60,000 bases of DNA, from assembly GCF_964355755.1 (NCBI RefSeq), contig NC_092680.1:751001-811000 (forward strand), given 5' to 3'. The notes beneath the pieces are model-generated. The model was not told where the DNA came from, did no database searches, and was given only the letters and a program-made list of their open reading frames with translations. A program made the position numbers and the translations under genes. This DNA comes from Antedon mediterranea (taxonomy: Eukaryota; Echinodermata; Crinoidea; Comatulida; Antedonidae). Positions 24,901 to 36,200 of the stretch are shown here, piece after piece. The first letter of the stretch is position 1. Every line of letters starts with the position of its first letter.

Positions 24901-27900
24901 AACACGGCGTTAAGATTAGGAATTACAGAATTATAAGCAGTAAATAAAAAATTGTTACGGTAGTATATACCGATGTCACATACTTAGATCAGAGCCTTAT
25001 ATTTGCATGTTAAGCTTGGTTCCCACTACCACAATGACGTAAGAACAACGCAAGCGAGTTGGCCAATGACAAGCGACGGCGGTTTGAATAATCCATCGCC
25101 TGGGATTGGTCAAATTACTTGCGTTGCGCCTATGTCCTTGCGTTGTGACCTAGTGGAAACCAAGCTTTAGACGGGTTCAGTGGTATCTGAGCACATTTGA
25201 GTACTTTGATTGGCTAAATTTTTAATTCACACTATCTGCGCTGATTGTCCATATTGGAAATAACCAACACTAAATTTCACTAACGTAACTAATTTTTATA
25301 GAAATTAGTCTTCTCTCACAATAATATAATAGTACCTTTTGAATGCCACACAAGTCACTAACAGGGTTTCAAGTCACCATTTTATTATTTTGTACGACGA
25401 GAGGGCGCTAATCAACATTAAAAAAAAAAATTACGAGAAGATTGCACTCTTCATTCACTAAGAACAATTCTTTTTAAATAAAAATAAAAGCTCGATGGAA
25501 ATGAATGTGATTTAATATTTATGACTTGTTAATAAATGTGGTTGTTAATAGGTCACATGACATCCGAAACAATGCATAGCAACAACCCGCCTAATGAATG
25601 CAGTTAAACAATGCATAGCAACAACTCGCCTAATGAATGCAGTTAAACAATGCATAGCAACAACCCGCCTAATGAATGCAGTTAAACAATGCATAGCAAC
25701 AACCCGCCTAATGAATGCAGTTAAGCAATGCATAGCAACAACCCGCCTAATGAATGCAGTTAAACAATGCATAGCAACAACCCACCAAATGAATGCAGTT
25801 AAACAATGCATAGCAACAACCCGCCTAATGAATGCAGTTAAACAATGCATAGCAACAACCCGCCTAATGAATGCAGTTAAACAATGCATAGCAACAACCC
25901 ACCAAATGAATGCAGTTAAACAATGCATAGCAACAACCCGCCTAATGAATGCAGTTAAACAATGCATAGCAACAACCCGCCTAATGAATTAATTGGGATC
26001 TAAATTGCTAAATATAATAATTTATATAACTATAATAGTTATGTTTACAATAATCAAATAATATAATTACAGCGAGAAAAAATAGACTTGTGGAATAAAT
26101 CGTCATAGCGCCATCTATTGAGCTGATAAATTGAAAACTTTTTTTGATTAGAGTTACACCAATAGAATTAAATATACACTTAGAGAGAGAGAGTGGTATA
26201 ATGTAGTCCTTAATACATGGACACGGTAACTGCTTTGAAAATGCATGATTACATATATAAAAGGTAAAGGCAATGGCACAATTAACAAGACTCGCATAAA
26301 AAAGGTCCATCGGAAAGGATATACCTTTGATTCAAGAAAATCAAATGCAAGGTAGAGATTTGTTTACCTACATTTGCCAATTTGGTTTAACATATTACAC
26401 AATAAACTCCATTTGCGAAAATAAAAGGTCGTGAATTTAGGGCCGCGAAAATGTTGGGCTTGACATTATAATTATAAAATAAGTGTACGAATTCATGATA
26501 AAGATGTGTTATGAAATAGATTCAATGCAGTAAAATGGTTAAAATTTAACTAGTAATATTTAAGATATGACGTCTTGTGGAATATAACTTTATGTGCGAA
26601 AATTGCTTACAATATTAAAGTTGTGACGTGTAATAGGTGCATTGGTATTAGAAGTGGGAAAATATCTCCCAGAGCGAAATGCATACATAGGACATTAATT
26701 TGGCTTCTATCTTTGATGAGTTAAAACAGTCAAGGTCATTTTGTATGAATTATTAATTCATACAAAATAATAATATAATTCATACAAAATGAATTACTAT
26801 ATTTGAATATTCCTATTAGGCGTATACCACTATTCCATTCTATACGAGTTGTTCTAATAACGGATTGTACTTAAATCTTTTGCGGACCTGGTTTAACGTA
26901 ATACATATAACTGTCATAATGTAAGAATTATTAAAATGTAGATAAACATTATATCGTGTGTTTCTTTAACTGTAAGCCTATAGCTACTGTATTAATAGTA
27001 AGCAAAGTTGGGAATATAAAGGCCTTATACTCAGAGAGATTTGATTTTGCAGCGGCAGATCACACCCATACCCACACACACACACAAATAAATTACTATA
27101 CAATTATTGTATATATTATATAATGTGAAATGGGGTTTTCAACAGTTTGTCGCGCATCAATTCTAATATTATTATAAATATTCTACATAATAATTGTTTA
27201 TATCAGGTATTATATAATGTGTAAGTTCTTCTTTTTTAAAACAGTTCGTCGCGCACCGATTCTGCCAACAATATCTGACGGAGACATGGTACCGCGACCT
27301 GTCGATACATCGAAGTCAGAGCAGCATTAAGACGATCATATTTACATTATCTGCGGCCTTGTTGTTCCCTGTACTTGCAGTTGCTAATATTCTTTCAAGA
27401 AACTGGAAGCCAGGCCGATGGATAGAAATCCCATACATCAAATTCATCTGCCATTCAGCCTCACAGTTCACCTTCTTCTTGCTTATCATCGTCAACAACT
27501 ATGTTAGCACACATGATCCTAACTCAGCGGCCAATGAAACCGACACGTTAACACTGCTGAAATATGCTTCTATAATACTTATATCAATATATGTTCTTAG
27601 TAAGTAATTTTATAATATTTCAATCATTAAATGTTAAAACACACAGATATAGGTAATAGCATGGATCTAAAGCGTGGTTCTCACTTAGCGACGTAACGTA
27701 ACGCAATCGACGCAACGTAACAAAAAGGCCCTTCCAATCATAGTGTTTTATTTCATTATAAAACAATCAAATCAAAACTGCGATGTTTGCAGCACAGTTG
27801 CGTCGTTAGTTCCCACTTGTGATTACGCAATACAGCACTTTGCGTAGGTTCCCACTTGTGATTACGCAATACAGCACTTTGCGTCAATACGTCGCTGCGT

Positions 27901-30234
27901 TACGTGGCGTTGTAGTGGGAACCAAGCTTTAATTAAGAAACAAGCTTACGAAAAACTAATCAAAATGTGAAACTAAATAAATGACAAGCTGTACATAACC
28001 ATACGGATACATTAACTGAAAAATAGATGGGCTATAGTCCTACCAGCTGTACATAACCATACGGATACATTAACTGAAAATAGATGGGCTATAGTCCTAC
28101 CTACCAGCTGTACATAACCATACGGATACATTAACTGAAAAATAGATGGGCTATAGTCCTACCTACCAGCTGTACATAACCATACGGATACATTAACTGA
28201 AAAATAGATGGTCTATAGTCCTACCTACCAGCTGTACATAACCATACGGATACATTAACTGAAAAATAGATAGTCTATAGTCTTACCTACCAGCTGTACA
28301 TAACCATACGGATACATTAACTGAAAAATAGATGGGCTATAGTTCTACCTACCAGGTTCAAACGATAACCAGTATATGGGCTAAGTCTAATGGCTATACC
28401 AGTGACTGGGAAGGAGAATTAACCACTCCTTTCCAAATTTAATTAACCAAAATTATATATTTGTATCACGCAAAGAAAACAACCGGCGCCTAATAGATGT
28501 TCGCCCAACTTTAATCCACTCTAACATATATTTTATCAGTCATAATACTAAATAGAATAACAAAAACATGAAATAAATTATATCGCTATTAAAACAGATC
28601 TATTGAGGTATATCCTGAATGCATGAATATTAGGAATAGTCGCAGTCTATTGTTGACTGTATATTCGTGACAAGAGAGAATCCTCAGGGAGGAAAAGAAA
28701 TTGTACATTGATATGGTTTTGTTACAATATGCCTAGGGAAATCATTCAAAGTACTTCAATATATAGAATCGAAGTAAAAAGCTATGAAAATATCATTTTA
28801 TGTGTATTAGTGCTATTGAATTATAATAATTAATTAAAAATATGTGCAAGCAATCTAAAATTGTTTTTGGAAAAATACACTTCTTGTTATTCGTTGTGAC
28901 GCCTCCTTAAATTGCTGAAACAAGCTGACAAAATCAGTAACACTTTGATTTAGGAAAGAAGTAAATCATAATAATAATGTATGAATTAAAAAGCATGGAA
29001 TAAAAAATACCTGTAAAAACCAGCAATGCCATTGTATTCATAAATTAAATTAAAAAAAAAAAAAAAAAAAAAAATTGTTTATCTCCAAATCTCTCTATAG
29101 GTTACTTCATTCTAATGTCTGCTCTATAATAACGAGCCTAAATTCTTCTTAATCGTTTATGAAATGTAATAGCTAGTGGCTTATTGAAATCCCAAGGAAT
29201 TCGTTCATGGGAAATGATTTGAAATATATTAGTAATCTAAATAATTTAAGAACATGAATTAATTAACATACCGACAGGGAATGAGTTTTGCATGCCTAGA
29301 TGTTTTCACGTTATGGCTGATGAGGGCGTACTGTATATAGCAAGTATTTTGTTTCTTTATAGTATGTTTATACAACTGAGGACTAGTGCTGTTCCGCCGT
29401 ACCACGCCGATGGTGTTAAAGAGTCGCTATCCAATCGAGTTTGAACAATACTATGAAAGCCCCAGTGGTCTAATAGTTAGGACATCTGCATATCAAGCAG
29501 GCGGTCCGAGTTCGAGTCTCGGTTGGGGCGACTTTTTCTCATTCTCACAGATTTCCTCATCTTCATCGTTTCAAATTAATTAATTAAATTTCAGTATATC
29601 ACCGGGCGGTTTAGATGTTCATTGTCTAATGTGTTTATATATATATATAAAAAAATCTCTTCGGAGATCCCGCCTCGTGAATAAAAATACTGAAAGATGA
29701 GGGCGTATCAATTTGATCTCTGGTGCGCGTGCGTACAACTGAGGACTAGTGCTGTTCCGCCGTACCACGCCGAGGGTGTTAAAGAGTCGCTATCCAATCG
29801 AGTTTGAACAATACCATGAAAGCCCCAGTGGCCTAATGGTTAGGACATCTGCATATCAAGCAGGCGGTCCGAGTTCGAGTCTCGGTTGGGCGACTTTTTC
29901 TCATTCTCACAGATTTCCCCATATTTATCGTTTCAAATTAATTAATTAAATTTCAGTATATCACCGGGCGGTTTAGAATTAATGTTCATTGCCTAATGTG
30001 TTTATATATATACAGTATATATATATTTGCACTGATAAAGGGCTAGTGTTGCCCGAAAGCTCTGCTAACTTTTCTGGCTGTTTTGATTTAGCTTTTCGCT
30101 TTTATTTTGTATCTCCATTGAGATCCAGCCACTGATACCCACAGCATTGTCATTTTTTCAGTAATTTGCCTTTGGATTTATATTTATATTTGCACAAACA
30201 CAATAAAACAAAACTAATACCCCATGGTAATGTA

Positions 30235-30268
<34 letters not shown>

Positions 30269-33200
30269 AACACATTAGGCAAAGAACATTGCCCCAACCG
30301 AGTCGCCCCAACCGAGACTCGAACTCGGACCGCCTGCTTGATATGCAGATGTCCTAACCATTAGACCACTATATATATATATATTTGTTCATAATAATAA
30401 TAACATTTAATGTGTGCACTTTGTGATGTCGGGGAAATTTCACGTAGAATAGAAAGAAACACTTTTTAAAATTTTATTTTATTCTTTTTTCCTCCTTTTT
30501 TCCGTAGGCCTAACGTGGTACTTAATTTGCGAAATTAACCGACAGGCAGTCCAATGGAAGACCTTGTATGATGCCTTGTACTTGTCGTTATTCTGGGTCT
30601 ACTTTTTCATATCGATTACAACATGGATACAGGTAAAAGACTTGTCGGTACTGTAGGCCTAAGAGTAAACCGTTCTTCTAAGTCAAATGTTATATCTGTT
30701 GTATTGTTTTTGTATCCGCCTATGACAATTGTGCCCCTAAATACTGTTTTCATATCGAATTGCAACATGGATACAGGTAGAAGATTTTCCATCGGTACTG
30801 TAAGAGTAAATCTATGGTTTTCTTCTCATTGCTAAATTCAAATGTTATATCTGTTGTATTGTATTTGTATCTATAGCAATTGTGCCTCAAAATACTTCTC
30901 CGTGCTTCTATTGGTTGTTTTTTGACCTTAGACCTACTTATTCGATCTTTTTATAGAAATAAAAACATTAATCCCTATAATACCTAACTTCTTTAATCCT
31001 GTTTTATTTTCAGATGCGAGACACAGATTTAACATCAACATCACCATCAGCAACTGCCTTACCTAACAGCACCATACCTGTAGAATATACGTGGCTGAAG
31101 GACGAACTGGATGGCATCAAGAAAGTATGTGCCGAAAAGTCAACATCCAAGACGGCAACAACTACCGCATCAAAGCGAAAACTCTACAAACCACGCCCGT
31201 ATAACGGCGACTCAAGCTCTCCCGATAACTTAGACATTCTGATCCTATACGCAGATGTAGCTCTAGCGTTTGCTAAAGTTTTAGCTGTTCTCCGGATGAT
31301 GACGCTATTGGTGTGGAGTCGCCACGTAGGCCCTATGCATATATCTCTTCTGCGGACTCTTGTTGATATTGCCAAGTTTATGCTCATTTTTGTTTTCGTT
31401 TGGTTTGCATTTTCTCTCGGGATGAATCAGATATATTGGTATTACGAACAAGATATATTTGGTGTTATTGGTTTTAAAACGTAAGTTTCTGAGTCATGAG
31501 TGTAGATCGACTTACTCACATCAAGTAATTTCACTCTTTCTTGGTCACATATAATAATATAGCCCGAAAGTTTACGAGTTCTGTGTGTAGATAGGTCTAT
31601 AGTCACACAATAATACAACCCAAAAGTTTCCGAGTCCTGTGTGTAGATTGACCTATAGTCACATAATAATATAGCCCAAAAGTTTCCGAGTCCTGTGTGT
31701 AGATCGGCCTATAGTCACATAATATTACAACCCAAAAGTTTCCGAGTCCTGTGTGTAGATCGGCCTATAGTCACATAACAATACAACCCGAAAGTTTCCG
31801 AGTCCTGTGTGTAGATCGGCCTATAGTCACATAACAATACAGCCCGAAAGTTTCGGAGTCCTGTGTGTAGATCGGCCTATAGTCACATAACAATATAACC
31901 CGAAAGTGTCCGAGTCCTGTGTGTAGATCGGCTAGTCACATAATAATACAGCCCGAAAGTTTCCGAGTCCTGTGTGTAGATCGGCTAGTCACATAATAAT
32001 ACAGCCCGAAAGTTTCCGAGTCCTGTGTGTAGATCGGCTAGTCACATAACAATATACAGCCCGAAAGTTTCCGAGTCTTGTGTGTAGATCGGCCTATAGT
32101 CACATAACAATATAACCCGAAAGTTTCCGAGTCCTGTGTGTAGATCGGCCTATAGTCACATAACAATATAACCCGAAAGTGTCCGAGTCCTGTGTGTAGA
32201 TCGGCTAGTCACTTAATAATACAGCCCGAAAGTTTCCGAGTCCTGTGTGTAGATCGGCTAGTCACATAATAATACAGCCCGAAAGTTTCCGAGTCATGTG
32301 TGTAGATCGGCTAGTCACATAATAATAAAACCCGAAAGTTTCCGAGTCCTGCGTGTAGATCGGCTAGTCACATGATAATAAAACCCGAAAGTTTCCGAGT
32401 CCTGTGTGTAGATCGGCTTATAGTCACTAATAATACAGCCCGATTCGCGATATATAACATTCAATATAACAATACATAAACAAACTACAGTAGTACAATT
32501 TATTATATTTAAATGCAGCAGTGCTATTATTTTCTCACAAAGACAGCAACATCAAATGAGAACAACCTCATACTATACACCGAAGGTAGTGAAATAATAT
32601 TTAAACGATATGTGCCTATGAGCAGACGATCATAGATGGATATTATTATATATTATAGATAATAAGCGCCATGAGCCATGGGTAAGGGATATCCGTGCTA
32701 TAAGTTTTCATTTAATTTAACGGGCAATGAATGTTAATAGATAATTCTTCATTTAACACAATCTTCTTTTTTTCCAGCCTAACTAACAGTTTATTGTCCC
32801 TGTTCTGGTCACTGTTCGGCGTGTCAGAGACTACAGTGTTTACGGGTCACGATAAATACCATGATATAACGGAGGTAGCAGGAATGGGAATGTATTCTCT
32901 CTATCACGTGTTCGCCATAGTAGTCCTGTTGAACCTTCTGATTGCAATGATGAGTAATACGTACACTAAAATTGAGGTATGACGTTTGCAAATAAAGTTA
33001 ATATAATACAAATAATGAATATTTATGAGTTGGATGGTGAGAATATTTCATTGAAAGATTGAGTGAGCAGTCAATTCACACACAGCAGTGACTGCTCCAA
33101 TACGGGCTTCAAAGTGCAAAAAATAATTGGTTGGTCAAATCTTATAGATCATTCAAACTATTGACCACAACCAACCATGTCCAACGTACAACCTAAAACT

Positions 33201-36200
33201 GATGACACTGAAACGTGGCGTCCAAGAAAAGAAAAATTTACAGGAAAAAACAAATTGAGTTTATTTATTACACCTCCGTCAAGGGGTTATGCAATCGCCC
33301 TGGTTTATTTGCCTAAATGCTTGTTTGTCTTCTGTCTAAGCAATATTAAGTCAAACCACTGAATGAATTTTGACAACATTTTCCCCATAAATAGGGTTAG
33401 ATTATTCAAAAGATATAAACAATTCATTCATAACATTTATTTCTCTTTTCTTTTATGTGCAAAGTTTGTGATAAATTAATTTTATAAATAGGCCTAAGAA
33501 CGGCGAAACTCAAACGGCGAAACCCCAAAAGCGAAAAACTGGGAAGGGCTGCCTAAAATGAATAAGGTACAATGTTATCGAATAACACAAATAAAAACCA
33601 AAAACTAAATAAATGAAACCGATGCTTAATATTTTTATCTAATTTGTCCATGTTTTAGGAAGATGCTGACATTGAATGGAAGTACGCAAGATCACGACTT
33701 TGGCTGGAGTATTTTGACGACAACATCACCATTCCACCGCCTTTCAACTTGTTACCACGACCTGGCCCATGTTTTAGACGCCTCAAGTGCATTCTCGGAT
33801 TTCCCTGTTCAGAATCTTTGAAGCAAAATAGGGTAAACTATGCTGTTTTTTAAAAATAAATTATTTTATATACTGAATTTGGTGCAAGCACAGAGGCGCG
33901 TCACAAGGTGGCACCACCTTAACTTCAAGGCGCCTCAGATAACAAATACAACATTTTAAAACAAACAGAATTGAAACATCAATCATTAATCTTCCAGAAT
34001 TAACAAGAAATTGTTGTACATAATAAAACAATACAGCATTTTCACAATTCGTTAAAAAAGAAAATTCCTTGGCAAAGATATCCTAAAAAATTGATTTAGC
34101 GCTTACAAATAGAACATCATCTTTGTGACCCCCTTCCACTAACTTCTATGCAGTTGCTAAAATATTACAATAAACTTCGATTGCTAACGAATTATTAATC
34201 TAAACTTCGGACAGCACTTTTTCCCTGTTAAAAAAAGCCATTTTCAAAAGCTCATTGAAGTTTCACAGTTCCCTTTAACCAGTTTTAAATTTAGTATTAT
34301 TATCATTATTTTGCACTTGCGCAGATACACTCTTATACCAGTCAATGGGTGAAAACGGTTTAAAACTGAAGTTGACCTTTACAATGACTCTGATATTGCT
34401 ATATCTACCTGTATTTATATTATTAATTATCTACAAAGTCTTTTAAAAGACAACGTATTTCTCATATGTTTTGCGTAGATTTATATTCATATTCAGGTGA
34501 TCAGGTGACATACTTGGATGATTGAAATATACATACAAATGATATATTGAATGTCGATGCAAAACGTATTATATTGTCATTACCACGTCTAACTAAACCT
34601 GCCCTGGATGATTCATTTTAGTACACACTAAGCTCCATTTGATATCATTATACATTGACAACATTAGAGATTATTGTTAGTAAATAAGAATTATACTAAG
34701 TTTGAGAATCATAGTCACATTATGGTCATTATGTAGAGATTGATGAACCATGAGAGTAATTAATATATAGAGAGAAAGGATGGTGATACAGTGTGTATAA
34801 AACAGGACTAATGGTAGACTAAACTAAAAACACCAAAGCTCTGTCTACACTATCAAACTTATTTGACAAAAAAGTGTGATATGACCAAATATGGTAGTGA
34901 TACTATGCTTAAATATGGTAGTTATATGACATCATCATGTCCATATAGTGGCACATCACATTTTTGATAGTTGATAGTGTAGATAGAGCTTTAGTAGGCT
35001 TAAGATAAACACATCGGGCTACATTTGTTCTTAAAAGTATTGTTGAATGTAGATTTTAACTGCATCTGTCGATGTTTAATTTGGCCACTTTTTCCAATTT
35101 GTGAGATTACTTAGATGCGAGGTGGCAAAATTGTTCAGAATGGATTTAAATACAAATCAGTAGGCCTATGGTGGTATATATGAATTACAATTATTTACGG
35201 GGAAATAATTGCGAAACCCAATCAATTTGCAGAATAGTACGCTTCTCTGATTACCATGCAGTAATCAACGAACCTATCAAATGTAATGCTCTATCGTCTA
35301 GATTTGGTCGAACAATAAAGAAATAATCAAATAATATATATTATAAGGTGGACCTGCAGAAAACCAAATTATATACAGATACATATTTCTAAATGTTCAT
35401 AACTTAGCCAAGGTTCACAGAATCTAAGCTGCATCTATATCCTTCATAATTAAGTACGGATCTAATTAGATAGATTAGACAAATCAAAACTGAACTAAAT
35501 CGCAGTAACTAAGAAATAACGGAATTGTGAACTTGCATTAAAATTGATGAGTTTTATTTTAGGTACAACAATTATCATACTGAAATACAGTAGGCATATA
35601 TCTCAATTGCCAAAAATGTAAGATCTAAGAATGAATTACGCATGCCCAAAAACCAATCAGCCTTTAGGGCTTCCAAACGCAAAATTCCGAAAGCGATTCT
35701 TAAAACAAAGAGTGAAGACACTTCTAATAAAACAGAATTTTTTTTTTCTTACAGGCTGGGTATTCACGAGCAAAAAGTCAATTCTGGATTCATTACAAAG
35801 TAAATAGTAAATTAGATTACTGTTTTTTACACTTTATGTTTAGAGCTAGGCCTAATAGTCTAGCTTGTACACCGTGGACACATGGAGGAAAACAAAATTC
35901 CTCCATGGTGGAGACAATGCTAGAATTAGAACAAAAAAAGGTTATGTATTAGTCTTGGATAAGTTACGAAGATTTATAATTATAATTCAACTATATTTAA
36001 CTTTGTTTAACATTGTTTATTGCTAATTTATTACAAACAAAAAAACCGAATTAATGTTTGGAAACGTTCATATCTATCTATTCTGGAAATTATAATTACT
36101 TGAGACAACATCATTTCGATTTAACAAAAGTCAAGATCATTAAGCTTAGGCAGACGTTACGGTTCACGTGGAACAATGTGTGATTATCATATTAACCATA

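Larger units (their letters stand above)
29376..30010 (+). repeat. Direct duplication of a roughly 265-bp tRNA-containing element
   Basis: 29376-29640 and about 29736-30005 are near-identical: CAACTGAGGACTAGTGCTGT, TCCGCCGTACCACGCCG, GTGTTAAAGAGTCGCTATCC, a tRNA-like core, then GACTTTTTCTCATTCTCACA and TATCACCGGGCGGTTTAGA. The shared flanks show the whole block, not only the tRNA part, was copied. Confidence 0.85.

Noticed and set aside
25562-25990. Regular 39-bp repeats that could suggest a CRISPR array
   Set aside because: There are no unique spacers. The units are contiguous and identical throughout, in an intron of an animal gene.
29386-29949. Two similar proteins [22 protein letters not shown]...
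   Set aside because: They are translations through the duplicated tRNA-containing block; the supposed similarity is DNA-level duplication.
31184-31387. Minus-strand open frame opposite exon 6
   Set aside because: It is a shadow of the TRPC coding exon on the other strand.
33177-33362. 61-residue open frame in intron 7
   Set aside because: It has no acceptor or donor in a phase fitting the gene and no similarity to TRPC. Exons 7 and 8 join perfectly without it.
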